Of a DNA stretch of 64,000 nucleotides, positions 52,463-62,675 are shown piece after piece (positions within the stretch are counted from its first letter, which is position 1; the number at the start of each line of letters is the position of its first letter). The notes under the pieces were generated by a model, which saw only the letters and a list, made by a program, of their open reading frames with translations, had not been told where the DNA came from and searched no databases. Position numbers and translations under genes: made by a program. The stretch is from contig NZ_CAESCM010000008.1 in the NCBI RefSeq assembly GCF_903166585.1, positions 1 through 64,000 on the forward strand, written 5' to 3'. The DNA is from Pedobacter ghigonis (GTDB taxonomy: Bacteria; Bacteroidota; Bacteroidia; Sphingobacteriales; Sphingobacteriaceae).

Positions 52463-53983
52463 TTACTTGCTTTTAAATGCTATTTTAAATCCTGTTACCT
52501 GCCAGACTGGGTAATTTGCCGGCTTTTTTATCACTAACGCACCATCGCGCTGCTCCCAGTTCAACTTTTGCTTACTACCTAACAGGCTAACTGCACTAAT
52601 GGATTTAGTCAGGTACTTCGATTTTCGCCCAAGCAGCTGCATTTCAATATCTCCATCAGGCACATTCAAACAAAATGCAAAAAGATCATTTCCTTTGGTG
52701 GTATAACGGATATCTGCTGCCTGATATTTACGCGTATCGGTTAAACCACCAAAACGGCCTTTGGTCTGGTTTGATTTAATTGTGGATGGGCCTTCCCCAT
52801 AAACTTTCCAGGGCCTGGTTGCATAAACCCCTTCTCCGTTTAATTTGGTCCATTCTCCTATTTGGGTTACAATTTTTATTACATCAGGCTCCAGATCACC
52901 TTCCGGAGTCTGCACCACATTGATTAATAAATTGCCGTTTTTACTCACAATATCTACCAAAAGCTGTGCTATTTCATCGGCACTCTTATACTTCTGCCCT
53001 GTTCTGTAGTACCAGTCTCCGATAGAGGTATCGGTTTGCCAAGGAAAAGGACTAATTGAATCCAATACCCCACGTTCAACATCCTGTGCCCATTTACCTT
53101 CTGATGGCTCTTTCGGGGTATAAACGGCTTCGAGTTTACCTTTATTTTTAGCGATATCCTGATTGTAAAAGTGCGCTACCATCGTACGGCCAATATTTTC
53201 GAAAGGGAGTTTACTATCCGAATAAAGCAAATCTGGATGATAATTATCGATTAATTCGGTTACGTTTTCCAACCACTTCTTTTGCCAGCCCGGATTGTTC
53301 GTAATCCATTCTTTCATGTCGGCAGAATCGGCAGGGAGATGATAAAGATCCGCATATTTAGGATCGTGCCCATCATAAGGAATACCTGCAAATTCTCCGG
53401 TTTTATCTGAACCATGACTGGGCTGAAACCAGTTAAAACTAGCGGCTAAATGCTCAGAAACCCCAAAGCGCAGGCCTTCTTTTTTTGCTGCTTTTTGCCA
53501 CAGGCCCACAACATCTTTATGAGGCCCCATATTTACCGAATTCCACTTATGGATCTTTGAATTCCATAAAAAAAACATATCGTGATGTGACCCCATGCTC
53601 ACAAAATATTTAGCACCTGCCTGCTTGTAAAGTGCCATCAACTGGTCTGGGTTCCACTTTTCTGCTTTCCATAAGGGAATAATGTCCTTATAGCCAAACT
53701 TTGTGGGTGATCCGTAATGTGCTACATGGTACTTATTCTGGCCACTGCCTTGCATGTACATATTCTTTGCGTACCAATCGCCCTGGCGCGGAACTGCCTG
53801 TGGCCCCCAGTGCGACCAGATTCCGAATTTTGCATCACGAAACCAATCGGGGTATTTATATTGTTTTAAAGATTCGTCGGTTGGTTTAAACTTTCCGGGC
53901 TCAGCCTTCGCGGTATTTTGCTGCGCCCGCACATTCGCCAACATGGAGAGTACAGTAATGATTACTACTAATGTTCTTTTCAT
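52463..53983 (-). CDS. Alpha-L-fucosidase (GH29)
   Basis: A 506-residue secreted glycosidase with signal peptide (cleavage after NVRAQ). The GH29 barrel opens with YPDWFRDAKFGIWSHWGPQAVP and contains KYFVSMGSHHDMFFLWNS and the nucleophile region HPDLLYSDSKLPF. It removes alpha-L-fucose from host or plant glycans. The usual C-terminal beta-sandwich is present. It stands alone, opposite in direction to the SusC/D operon, so it is not clearly part of a polysaccharide-utilisation locus. Confidence 0.93.
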   Translation of the reverse strand: MKRTLVVIITVLSMLANVRAQQNTAKAEPGKFKPTDESLKQYKYPDWFRDAKFGIWSHWGPQAVPRQGDWYAKNMYMQGSGQNKYHVAHYGSPTKFGYKDIIPLWKAEKWNPDQLMALYKQAGAKYFVSMGSHHDMFFLWNSKIHKWNSVNMGPHKDVVGLWQKAAKKEGLRFGVSEHLAASFNWFQPSHGSDKTGEFAGIPYDGHDPKYADLYHLPADSADMKEWITNNPGWQKKWLENVTELIDNYHPDLLYSDSKLPFENIGRTMVAHFYNQDIAKNKGKLEAVYTPKEPSEGKWAQDVERGVLDSISPFPWQTDTSIGDWYYRTGQKYKSADEIAQLLVDIVSKNGNLLINVVQTPEGDLEPDVIKIVTQIGEWTKLNGEGVYATRPWKVYGEGPSTIKSNQTKGRFGGLTDTRKYQAADIRYTTKGNDLFAFCLNVPDGDIEMQLLGRKSKYLTKSISAVSLLGSKQKLNWEQRDGALVIKKPANYPVWQVTGFKIAFKSK

Positions 53984-54781
53984 TTTACGGAATATTAAAT
54001 GGTTTTCATCTTTAGTTTAATCCTGGGATACGGGAGCACACGAGTTGCTTTATAGCTTTAGTTTCAGGATGATCATATATTTGGTTGTTATTGTCAAAAA
54101 TAAATATGTTATCCGATCTAAAATTGAATAAAACAGACTTTTTATTGTAAAAATCCGACATAAGAAGTGTTAATCAACCAGAGGAGTTATATCCTTTATA
54201 TTTAACACCAAACAAAACTTTGGGTTAAATCTGAAAGCCAGCAGTTATTTCGGGCAGAAATCGGCCTGCAGGAATTTACATACACTTAATATTGCCCAGC
54301 AGCAAGTATAAAATTCATACGCTATTTATACCGTTTCGTCAAAAAAACCAACTAAAGCTTCTTACTACACAGCAGGCAGGGCTTAAAAAAAACAAATTTT
54401 ACAACAAGCGTTTTGCATGTCTGTAATTACTTATTTATGAGTAGTTTATTTACAACAATTTCATTTTCTGCAATCGATTTCTTATTCAAACACTATTTAT
54501 TTATGTAGTATAAATAATACGTAATTATAGCTATATAAAAACACCTAAAAAACAGCCTTTTAAGTTGGTGTAAAATTAACACAGTCCATATTTGAGGGAA
54601 TAATATTTCAGGTATTTTAGTGTTGAAGAAATCCGTTGAACTGAATTTTACATCTTAAACCAGATTATTAATCCTACATAGGAGTAATAACCTATTGTCT
54701 AAAATTTATCTGACTTGCCTTTGCAAGATTTGGGTGAAGCTGGCATGTATGGTGTTGGTTTGAAGGGTGATTAAACCAAAC
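53984..54781. other. Long intergenic region (~800 bp)
   Basis: An unusually long A/T-rich gap between the divergent fucosidase and surface-protein genes. I see no coding frame, tRNA or repeat. It presumably holds promoters for both, and perhaps a long 5' leader for the surface-protein operon, but no full TTG/TAnnTTTG pair stands out. Confidence 0.45.
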
Positions 54782-57673
54782 ATGATTAAAGCGCTACTTA
54801 AGTTTGTTTTTTTTATCATTATTTCCCTCTTACCTGTTATGGCAGGAACGATGGCCTATGCCATTCCTGTTTCGGTTAAAGCTAATCCGTTTACAAATTA
54901 TCTTACTGAAAAAACACTCAAAGCAAATTACTTTCGGGCAATTAGCTACTCCAAACATTATATCGCCCCCGCCCCATGGCAATACTGGAGCAAGGCTAAC
55001 GAAATTGTAATTACTACCGATAATACCACAACGGTTACCGGCACCATTAAAAAAAGCGATGGTACCCTGATCGCCACCTTTAGTTGCTCGCAAAATAACC
55101 CTTTTACCTATCGTTTTGCTGGCCTACCAAAAGATGCACCTGCGCATAGTTTAAATACGGTAATATCGGCTGCCGGTATTATTGTAGAAGCTACTGCCTC
55201 GATTGCTGTTAACCTAAGAAATGTGGCTTCTGATGCATTGGGTACTGATGGAGGCGATGGCGACATAAAAGGAAATGCCTCTTTGTTTAGTTTTGGAGAT
55301 GCAGCAATAGGCAACTCTTTTAGGGTGGGTTATTATCGCGATGGTAATCTTGCAGGTTCATCCCATACCCCGATATACAGCATTATGGCTATCGAGAATA
55401 ATACTATCATTAAAATTGCTGGTGTGGCCACAGCTACCTTAAATGCGGGGCAAAGTTATCTGTTTCACGCGCCAATAGGTACTTTGGTCGAATCCTCTTT
55501 ACCTGCTGTGATGAATACTTCTGCCGATCTCGATGCGCCCGGAGGTTGTGGCGACGGGGCTTTCAACCCTATCCCACCGATATCATCATTAGGAAAAGAA
55601 TACGTAATTGTTAAAGGAGAAGGCAATCTTACTGCAGAACAATCAACCATTATAGCATCTGAAGCAAATACTACGGTTACCATATCCTATTTCGATGTTG
55701 ACGGAACACAAAAAAACACGGAAACCGTTACGCTGCTCCAACCTGGCGATAAATACACTTTTAAACATGGTTATGTTTATGGCACTTACGATTATGCAAA
55801 TAACACTGCGCGCTTCTCTTCTTCTATCATCGTGGCTAATAAAAACGTTGCGGTTTTTTCGGGTACAGGTGGAGTTTCGGGCGGTGGAGGCTGTGAGGTA
55901 GACGTATCTGCGCTGGTTCCTATATCAGGTTGTTCGGGTTCTAAACGGGTAGAAACCACTAAGTTTACAGGCTATGTTGCCACAACTGACCTGGCCTATT
56001 TCGGTTATATTTTAACCAAAAGTGCCGACCCGATTTTGCTCACCACGATCGGTGGCAGCCCCACCTATACCAATCAGAATATTGAAGCTATTGCCGGCAT
56101 AGGCACCCGCAAACCGTTGGGTAGCAGCGGACTTTCATTAATAAGCTTTACCAATACTACCATAGGAAAGCCAGGTATTGTTTCCATTACCAGTTTGGGC
56201 AGACTTACCATTTCGATGGTGCAGCAGGGAGAGGGTTTCTCTATGTCTAACTTTATAACCCGTTTTCCGGAAATGGCTGAGCAACCTAATGTAAGCCAGA
56301 CCAATTGTGCCACAGCCACGCTTACTGCTGTTGCCAATGCAGCACCTTACCAATGGTATTTAAATGGAGTGGCTATTAGTGGCGCTACCTCCAATACATA
56401 TGTAGCAAGTGCATCTGGCAACTATAGTGTTACCTATCAGCTCGAATGTGGTGTCAGTGCTCCTTCATTACCTATTAACATTTCGCTTTGCAATATCGAC
56501 AGGGCCATTACCAAAACCGTTGATATAGATTATCCGGAGCTGAACACCAATGTTGAATTTACTTTAAAAGCCGAAAATTTAGGCAACGGTAATGCGGTAG
56601 GTGTATCTGTTACCGATAAATTACCTGCAGGCTATACCTACGTATCCAGTATTGCTCCGTCGGGGACCACTTACGATGCAACTACAGGAATCTGGACCAT
56701 TGGCGATTTGGCGAGCCTTGCCAGCGTTACGTTAAAAATTACGGCCAAAGTTGTGCAAAGTGGAGTGCTTACCAATACGGCCACCATTACAGGCTCGCAA
56801 CCAGATCAGGTAACTTATAACGATCAGAGCAGCGTATCTACCACTACAGGATCGGGCGACCGGATTGTGTGTATCAACACCATTATGGACGATATTATTT
56901 ACACAATGCCAAATGGAACCAACAGTGTTGTGGTAAGTAACTTACCTGCCGGAATAACCTCTAGCTACAACAAACCTGCTAAAAAATTAACCATTAGCGG
57001 TACACCAACTGTAGCGGGTGCGGCGGCTACCTACAGCATTACGACCACGCCTTCATCAAGCTTTAATTCGTCGGGGAGTATTACGGTAAATGGCAATGTA
57101 AGTAATCTTTTATTTAACAGCGGCTTAACCAGCAGTCGCTGCATGGGTGCCGGAACCGACACCTATCTGGCTACAGCAACGAACACTACCGGCATTGTTT
57201 ACAGTTTATCCCCTTTATCGGCAGGTTTAATTAATGCTTCAACCGGGCAGTTAACCTGGTCGGCAGGTTTTTATGGCACAGCTACAATTACAGCAACAGC
57301 CAAGGGTTGTGAAGAAAAAACACAGACTTTCTTAGTTACGGTAAATCCTCCGCCAAGCCTTACACTGGGTAGCGACTCGGAGCTTTGCCAGGGCTATAAC
57401 ACTGCCCTGCTAAGTTACACCAACCCGGTAAATAATCCCGTTACCTACAGCATTAGCTGGGTATCGTCGGGTTTTCCGGCCGAAAACAACCTCACTCTTC
57501 CTGCTTCAACTATACCTGTTACTGTTCCCATTAATGCCCCTATTGGCACTCATGCCGGGATTTTAACAATTAAAAATGCAGCAGGCTGTACTACACAAAT
57601 CAATTTTAACATAAAAGTAAATCCAAAACCTACAGCACCACATGTGCTGGTTAACACTAATTCACAATATTAA
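54782..57673 (+). CDS. Large secreted surface protein with IgGFc-binding-like, Ig-like and DUF11 domains
   Basis: A 963-residue exported protein: signal peptide (about 1-27, ending TMAYA), an N-terminal region of ~450 residues like the IgGFc-binding-protein domain (GGCGDGAFNPIPP and VANKNVAVFSGTGGVSGGG), an Ig-like unit near 500, a DUF11 domain (about 560-690, TDKLPAGYTYVSSIAPSGTT), and further Ig-like units to the end. It probably acts in adhesion or cell-surface structure. It lacks a C-terminal type IX sorting domain of its own; the only such domain in this operon is two genes downstream. ATG 54782 is preferred over GTG 54767. Confidence 0.75.
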   Translation: MIKALLKFVFFIIISLLPVMAGTMAYAIPVSVKANPFTNYLTEKTLKANYFRAISYSKHYIAPAPWQYWSKANEIVITTDNTTTVTGTIKKSDGTLIATFSCSQNNPFTYRFAGLPKDAPAHSLNTVISAAGIIVEATASIAVNLRNVASDALGTDGGDGDIKGNASLFSFGDAAIGNSFRVGYYRDGNLAGSSHTPIYSIMAIENNTIIKIAGVATATLNAGQSYLFHAPIGTLVESSLPAVMNTSADLDAPGGCGDGAFNPIPPISSLGKEYVIVKGEGNLTAEQSTIIASEANTTVTISYFDVDGTQKNTETVTLLQPGDKYTFKHGYVYGTYDYANNTARFSSSIIVANKNVAVFSGTGGVSGGGGCEVDVSALVPISGCSGSKRVETTKFTGYVATTDLAYFGYILTKSADPILLTTIGGSPTYTNQNIEAIAGIGTRKPLGSSGLSLISFTNTTIGKPGIVSITSLGRLTISMVQQGEGFSMSNFITRFPEMAEQPNVSQTNCATATLTAVANAAPYQWYLNGVAISGATSNTYVASASGNYSVTYQLECGVSAPSLPINISLCNIDRAITKTVDIDYPELNTNVEFTLKAENLGNGNAVGVSVTDKLPAGYTYVSSIAPSGTTYDATTGIWTIGDLASLASVTLKITAKVVQSGVLTNTATITGSQPDQVTYNDQSSVSTTTGSGDRIVCINTIMDDIIYTMPNGTNSVVVSNLPAGITSSYNKPAKKLTISGTPTVAGAAATYSITTTPSSSFNSSGSITVNGNVSNLLFNSGLTSSRCMGAGTDTYLATATNTTGIVYSLSPLSAGLINASTGQLTWSAGFYGTATITATAKGCEEKTQTFLVTVNPPPSLTLGSDSELCQGYNTALLSYTNPVNNPVTYSISWVSSGFPAENNLTLPASTIPVTVPINAPIGTHAGILTIKNAAGCTTQINFNIKVNPKPTAPHVLVNTNSQY

Positions 57674-57694
57674 ATCATTTAAAAAAAAATCCCC

Positions 57695-58390
57695 ATGAAC
57701 AACTTCTTTACCAAAACCGTTTTAATTATTGCTACAATCGTATTATTCGGTAGCTTTTTAACTGTATCTGCACAAACTTTAGAGCCAAATACGGCCGGAG
57801 TAAATCTTTTTTGCTCAGATGGTGAACTCACACTGCCTGCTGCCACTGCAGGTACGGACTGGATTGTAAAATACAGTGCAACTTCTACCACTACACCTTC
57901 AACCGGTGTTACTTTAACCGGAGGAAATAAGGTTGCCAACGCTGATCTTAAGACAGGTTACTACTACCTCAGTTCAAAATCTACCACACCTGGTTCCTGC
58001 GAATCGGAAATGCAGGAAATTCCGGTTTACGTATTAAAACCACTTGTACCCAGCATTGCTCCTGCTAATTTCTGCGTGGAAAGTCCGTTGGCACAGGTAG
58101 GTAGCGTTACCAATCCGGAAGATCCAACCAAAGCTGCATTGGTTTATCAGTGGTACACGGTTGCCGCAGGAGCAGAAACCATCATTGCCGGTGCAAACAC
58201 ATTAAGTTATACGCCTACCGCACCAACTGTTGGAAGTATTACTTACCGCTTAAAAGTTGGGTATGAAATTAACGGCAGCAAATATTGCCCGCAAATTGTA
58301 GATAAAACCATTACCGTTACGGCTAAACCAACCAAACCAACACTTAGTATCGGCACGGCACAAGGTACAGCAACTGCGGTTACTTTCTAA
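57695..58390 (+). CDS. Secreted Ig-like repeat protein
   Basis: A 231-residue protein with signal peptide (cleavage after LTVSAQ) and two beta-sandwich-like repeats (about 30-120 and 125-215), the second with ALVYQWYTVAAGAETIIAGA, the Ig-like QWY pattern also found in its neighbours. It has no sorting domain and no recognised enzyme motif. It is 21 bp after the large surface protein and 33 bp before the DUF11/sorting-domain protein, so the four genes form one operon. Confidence 0.65.
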   Translation: MNNFFTKTVLIIATIVLFGSFLTVSAQTLEPNTAGVNLFCSDGELTLPAATAGTDWIVKYSATSTTTPSTGVTLTGGNKVANADLKTGYYYLSSKSTTPGSCESEMQEIPVYVLKPLVPSIAPANFCVESPLAQVGSVTNPEDPTKAALVYQWYTVAAGAETIIAGANTLSYTPTAPTVGSITYRLKVGYEINGSKYCPQIVDKTITVTAKPTKPTLSIGTAQGTATAVTF

Positions 58391-58423
58391 AGCTACACAC
58401 CTGTTTCCCGGTAAATCTGATAC

Positions 58424-59368
58424 ATGAAACTGAGGTTTTATACCTTCTTGTTGCTGCTATTCCTTTTATTATTTAAAACAAACGGATACAGCCAGGATGC
58501 TCCGCCAGGGCGCCAAACGATTACGATCACCGAAGGGTCGTCGGTAATCCTGCGTGCCAGATCGGAAGGGGCCAGCACGTACATATGGTTTAAAGACGGG
58601 ATACTGATTCAGGAGCAAAATAAATCGACATTGATTACTGCAACAGCAGGATTTTACAAGGTAGCCTCAATTAACAAAGGTGGCTGTACTTCTGATTTAT
58701 CGGAAGATGTGCAAATACTGGTGGTGCCAGGTCGCCAGGCAGATGTATCGATTACCAAGCGGTCTGCTTCGAGAACAGTAGTAAACGACGAGGTTTTTGA
58801 ATATTACCTCAATGTAAGAAATAATGGAATAGACGATGCCACAGGTCTGGTGATTGAAGATAAACTACCTGAATACCTGAGTTTCGAAAACCTTTCGGCA
58901 CCTACCGACGGAACCGCAGATTACGATCCTGCATTACGCACCGTGAAATGGAAAATTGACGGGCTGGCCAACGGAAAGTTTGCCGAACTGGTGATTAAAG
59001 TGAAGTCGAAACAAATGGGGCTGGTTAGCAATACCGCAACAGTAAGTGCCAATGAGACCGATCCGAACCTCAGTAACAATACCTCAACCGATAACAAAGA
59101 AATTTCGGGTTTAAGAATACCAAACGTGTTTACGCCTAATGGGGATGGCAAAAACGAAACGTTTTACCTCGAACACCTGAATTCTTATCAATTTAATGAG
59201 GTTACAATTATTAACCGCTGGGGAAGTACAGTTTACCAAACCTCCGATTATAAAAACGACTGGACAGCGCCTGGCCTGAGCGATGGCACCTATTTTTATG
59301 TAGTGAAAGTGAAAAATGGCAGCGCCGACTGGATTGCCTATAAAGGATATGTAACTGTGATCAGATAA
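58424..59368 (+). CDS. DUF11 protein with type B type-IX-secretion C-terminal domain
   Basis: A 314-residue protein with a signal peptide (cleavage near NGYSQ), an Ig-like unit (about 28-100), a DUF11 domain (about 105-220, IEDKLPEYLSFENLSAP) and a C-terminal type B sorting domain (about 225-314, IPNVFTPNGDGKNETF, IINRWGSTVYQT, LSDGTYFYVVKV). The last is the gliding-motility-associated signal recognised by the type IX secretion system. It is 10 bp upstream of a PorP/SprF gene, the usual partner of type B substrates. Confidence 0.9.
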   Translation: MKLRFYTFLLLLFLLLFKTNGYSQDAPPGRQTITITEGSSVILRARSEGASTYIWFKDGILIQEQNKSTLITATAGFYKVASINKGGCTSDLSEDVQILVVPGRQADVSITKRSASRTVVNDEVFEYYLNVRNNGIDDATGLVIEDKLPEYLSFENLSAPTDGTADYDPALRTVKWKIDGLANGKFAELVIKVKSKQMGLVSNTATVSANETDPNLSNNTSTDNKEISGLRIPNVFTPNGDGKNETFYLEHLNSYQFNEVTIINRWGSTVYQTSDYKNDWTAPGLSDGTYFYVVKVKNGSADWIAYKGYVTVIR

Positions 59369-59378
59369 AATAAACAAC

Positions 59379-60356
59379 ATGAAAACGATAGCGAAATTAA
59401 TGATGGTGATGATGTGTTGCTTTAGCAAAGTGGTTGTTGCACAGCAAGACGCACAGTTTGGACAATATGTTTTCAACGGCATGTACATTAACCCTGCCTA
59501 TACGGGCTACAAGGAAGAACTGTACTTACAGGCTTTTGCCCGTGCACAGTGGACGGGTGTTAAAGGCGCTCCGCAAACGCTTTCTATCTCGGCCGATGAG
59601 GCCATTAACGATGAAAGTCTGGGCATAGGTGCCATAATTACCAAAGATAAAATCGGGGCACAAAACTCGTTAAATGCTTCGGCTAATTTTGCCTACCGCA
59701 TTAAACTCGACCGTACCGAAACCAACATACTGGCCTTTGGTCTGGGTGTTGGCGTAATGCAGGCAGGCCTGAACGGAAATTTACTCGACCCGATTGAGCA
59801 GGGCGACAACCGCATTCCGCTGGGTAGTGTAAGCCAGATTACGCCCGATATCAGGGCAGGTATCCATTATTCAAACGAGAAATTTTTCATCGGTTTCTCT
59901 GCCAATAATTTACTGAGCAAGAGTTTATCGTTATTTGGCGATTACAAATTACTGAATCTTAAGATTCAGCCGCATTTTTACCTAAGCGCGGGGGTTGCTT
60001 TACCCTTTGCCCAGGATTTTGTGTTTAAACCCACTTTCTTAATTAAAGATGATTTACATGGCCCAACCTCTCTGGATATAAATGCTTTTCTTTTGGTTAA
60101 AGAACGTTTCTGGATTGGTGGGGTGTACAGAAGTTCGGTTAAGCTATATCCTAAATCTAATTTGCAAAGCAATTTAACTGCAAGAAGTGCAGTGGGATTC
60201 ATTTCAGAGCTTTTTGTACGCGGCAACCTGCGCATTGGTTATGGTTACGATTATAGCTTAAATAAACTCAGCAATTATGATTATGGTTCGCACGAAATCT
60301 CAGTAGGTTACTACCTGGTAACCAAAAAAAGCCGCAGGCCTAAATGTTATTTTTAA
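59379..60356 (+). CDS. PorP/SprF family outer-membrane protein
   Basis: A 325-residue outer-membrane beta-barrel with signal peptide (cleavage after VVAQ) and the family start DAQFGQYVFNGMYINPAYTGY, then AQWTGVKGAPQTLSISAD. PorP/SprF proteins anchor or help secrete type-B type IX substrates, here the protein 10 bp upstream. The sequence ends in the usual beta-strand rich barrel. This operon is a compact T9SS substrate-anchor unit. Confidence 0.92.
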   Translation: MKTIAKLMMVMMCCFSKVVVAQQDAQFGQYVFNGMYINPAYTGYKEELYLQAFARAQWTGVKGAPQTLSISADEAINDESLGIGAIITKDKIGAQNSLNASANFAYRIKLDRTETNILAFGLGVGVMQAGLNGNLLDPIEQGDNRIPLGSVSQITPDIRAGIHYSNEKFFIGFSANNLLSKSLSLFGDYKLLNLKIQPHFYLSAGVALPFAQDFVFKPTFLIKDDLHGPTSLDINAFLLVKERFWIGGVYRSSVKLYPKSNLQSNLTARSAVGFISELFVRGNLRIGYGYDYSLNKLSNYDYGSHEISVGYYLVTKKSRRPKCYF

Positions 60357-60369
60357 TACGGATTACCCA

Positions 60370-60861
60370 TTATTTCCAGGCGGTGAAAGCAAATTGAACA
60401 GCTTTCTTTTCTACCTTTCTTTTTTCTTTATTGGCATAGATAAAAAGGTACTTCGCATCCGAACCGGGCTTTTCGGCATCAAATTCGAAGGCTGCGAAAT
60501 CATTTTCAGGTATTAATTTACGCGCAATAACCTTTTTAGGCAGGTTTAGGGTAAAGTAGGTCAGGTCTTCATTCATCACTATTTCGCCAAATTTGGTATC
60601 GTCCAGATTCCAGATATCGAGTCTGTCGTTTACGTTCAATGTAAAAGAGATTACCCCTGCTCCCCTTTTCACCTCATCAATATAAGAGGCAAAATTTTGA
60701 TTTTCGTAAAGCAAACCTTTTTCATACCGGGGTTTGGGCGCACTGGCTTGCGATGAAGCAGTAGCCGGTTTTTGAGGCTTTTCAGTTGCTTGTTGCGGAT
60801 TACCGGTACAGCCGGAGAACAAACTGGCTACCATGAGGTAAAAAACGGGTCTTTTCGTCAT
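60370..60861 (-). CDS. Hypothetical lipoprotein
   Basis: A 163-residue lipoprotein (lipobox SLFSGC, cysteine 18) with a low-complexity Ala/Pro/Lys/Thr linker (about 22-45) and a C-terminal beta-rich domain (GVISFTLNVNDRLDIWNLDD and later AFEFDAEKPGSDAKYLF). No family is recognised. It converges on the PorP/SprF gene with a 13-bp gap. Confidence 0.65.
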   Translation of the reverse strand: MTKRPVFYLMVASLFSGCTGNPQQATEKPQKPATASSQASAPKPRYEKGLLYENQNFASYIDEVKRGAGVISFTLNVNDRLDIWNLDDTKFGEIVMNEDLTYFTLNLPKKVIARKLIPENDFAAFEFDAEKPGSDAKYLFIYANKEKRKVEKKAVQFAFTAWK

Positions 60862-61033
60862 TTTTTCTTAAAAGCTAATTATTTAGTTGCGTCAGCCACG
60901 ACTACCCTATTTGCGTATTCCAGATCGAAGGTTAGGCACTTGGCTATGCATGCTAACTGGCGGCTAAGCCTTGCTTGCAAAATACGCACCAAATATTACG
61001 ATTAAGTTTAAAGGAGATTTTTTTACCCGAATT

Positions 61034-61279
61034 TTAAAGGCTTACCTCAGCGCAACTGGTATAACGATCGAGCATATCAATCACTTTGTTATTTAGATTG
61101 CGTTGATTCAGCGGTAAAAGACCAAATACCTGCATCAATGTGTTTGTACTAAGGTAATCGTTCTGGGTGGTAAAAATAGTAATGGAAAGTAAGTTACAGA
61201 AGTCGCGATCGATAGTGGATGGCTTAATTTTTTGAAGTAAAGCCGTTCTTAAATCCTGCAGTTTTTTAAAGTCGTTCAT
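61034..61279 (-). CDS. Small helical hypothetical protein
   Basis: An 81-residue, probably all-helical soluble protein (DFKKLQDLRTALLQKIKPST at the start, LNQRNLNNKVIDMLDRY near the end). No family or signal peptide is recognised. Codon choice looks normal for the genome. It is transcribed alone. An evolutionary signal search would be needed to be sure it is a gene. Confidence 0.45.
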   Translation of the reverse strand: MNDFKKLQDLRTALLQKIKPSTIDRDFCNLLSITIFTTQNDYLSTNTLMQVFGLLPLNQRNLNNKVIDMLDRYTSCAEVSL

Positions 61280-61435
61280 TATTCACTAAAATAATCCGAC
61301 TAAATTAAGTGTCCACCAGGCAGGCTGCAACTGCACATTGACAAAAGGCAAGGTGAAAATTAAAAAAAATATTTTTTCAGGGCATAAATCTGTTATAAAT
61401 GAAAGCCTTTGGGCATTGAAATGAACTACAGATAA

Positions 61436-61455
61436 CCCGGGGCGAGTACCCCGGG
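61436..61455. other. GC-rich hairpin downstream of the GH105 gene
   Basis: CCCGGGG and CCCCGGG form a 7-bp all-G/C stem with a 6-base loop, about 85 bp after the GH105 stop on the minus strand. There is no T run, so it may protect or end the mRNA with factor help. Confidence 0.4.
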
Positions 61456-61540
61456 ATTATCATATTGTGCAAAACCGGCCTGAAGATACGGCTGGTGTAA
61501 AACCAAATACAGCACAATGAAGCTCTTTTTTTAAGTTGAT

Positions 61541-62647
61541 TTATTTTTCCATTAGTGCCAAAACGCACCAGAGGTATGGCGATTGTCCATGAGAGTCGCC
61601 TACGTTACGCGGGCGATCGTAGTAATACTGCCTGTCGTTCTTTTTATTTGTGCCTACGCAAACTTCGCGTACATCGCCATTCTCATTAATGTAAGGCACC
61701 ATAGCCAGCCAGGCTTTTCGGGCAACCGGTGCATATTCTTTCTGGTCTAGCCAGCCCTGTTTTACCCCGCTAATTAAGGCATAAGCGAACATGGCTGTTC
61801 CCGATGTTTCGGCCCAGCAATCTGACGCATCTATCAACTGGTTCCACATGCCCGAAGGGCTTTGAAAATCTTTCAGGCTTTTCATCATTGTTTTATAGCC
61901 ATCCAATATCCGCGCACGGTCTTTATTGTCTTTAGGCAACAGGCGCAAAATTTCTGTCATCCCCGCAGCCATCCAGCCATTGCCACGTCCCCAATAAAAA
62001 GGTACATCTGGCGCATGATAAAAAAGGCCGTTAGGGCGTTGCAACTCATCCAGGTAGTGCACCATTTCTGCAGCAGCACGATCGAGATATTTCTGGTTTC
62101 CGGTTGCTTTATAGGCCTGGGTTTGCACAATGGTAATCATATACATATCATCAATCCATAGCCGGGTTTGCCAGGTAAAACCTTTATCGGCCCAGGCTTT
62201 CTGTTGTGCATTCGCTTTTTCGGGCAGCTGCCACTGGGTATCGGCGTAAGGCAAGCCCAGGTTAAGATACTTTTTGTCTTTGGTAGCCAGATAAAACTCC
62301 AAAGGCAAACTACCAAACATGTTCAAATCCACATGGTTCATAATCGGCAGCAACTGTGTTTCCTCAGCAGTAAGCTTGTCGAAACGCGCTTCGAGCAATG
62401 AAAACAGCTTTTTATCTTTTGTTTTTTCGGCAAATTTCAGGGCACCTGTCCAGTTGAAAGTTTCGGGATAGCTAATCCACTTGCCAGCGTGAAGCATGTG
62501 TTTCCGGTCTAAAAACCGGTAAGCCAGTCGCTTGCCTACTTCTTTGGGGCCAAAGCCTTCGGGAAAATCTTTTAACAGATTGCGCTGCGCAAATGCATAC
62601 TGACAGGAAATGAATAATACGAGTAAAGCAGAGAGTTTTTTAGTCAT
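61541..62647 (-). CDS. Unsaturated rhamnogalacturonyl hydrolase (GH88/GH105-like)
   Basis: A 368-residue secreted (alpha/alpha)6-barrel glycosidase with signal peptide (cleavage after YAFAQ). Typical blocks include RLWIDDMYMITIVQTQAYKATG with the catalytic-region aspartate, GLFYHAPDVPFYWGRGNGWMAAG and DCWAETSGTAMFAYAL. GH105/YteR enzymes release unsaturated uronic acid from pectin oligosaccharides. It is 28 bp downstream of uxuA in the same direction, so the pair probably works in uronate or pectin breakdown. Confidence 0.9.
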   Translation of the reverse strand: MTKKLSALLVLFISCQYAFAQRNLLKDFPEGFGPKEVGKRLAYRFLDRKHMLHAGKWISYPETFNWTGALKFAEKTKDKKLFSLLEARFDKLTAEETQLLPIMNHVDLNMFGSLPLEFYLATKDKKYLNLGLPYADTQWQLPEKANAQQKAWADKGFTWQTRLWIDDMYMITIVQTQAYKATGNQKYLDRAAAEMVHYLDELQRPNGLFYHAPDVPFYWGRGNGWMAAGMTEILRLLPKDNKDRARILDGYKTMMKSLKDFQSPSGMWNQLIDASDCWAETSGTAMFAYALISGVKQGWLDQKEYAPVARKAWLAMVPYINENGDVREVCVGTNKKNDRQYYYDRPRNVGDSHGQSPYLWCVLALMEK

Positions 62648-62675
62648 ACAGGTTTATATTTTGGTTAATGTTGGT

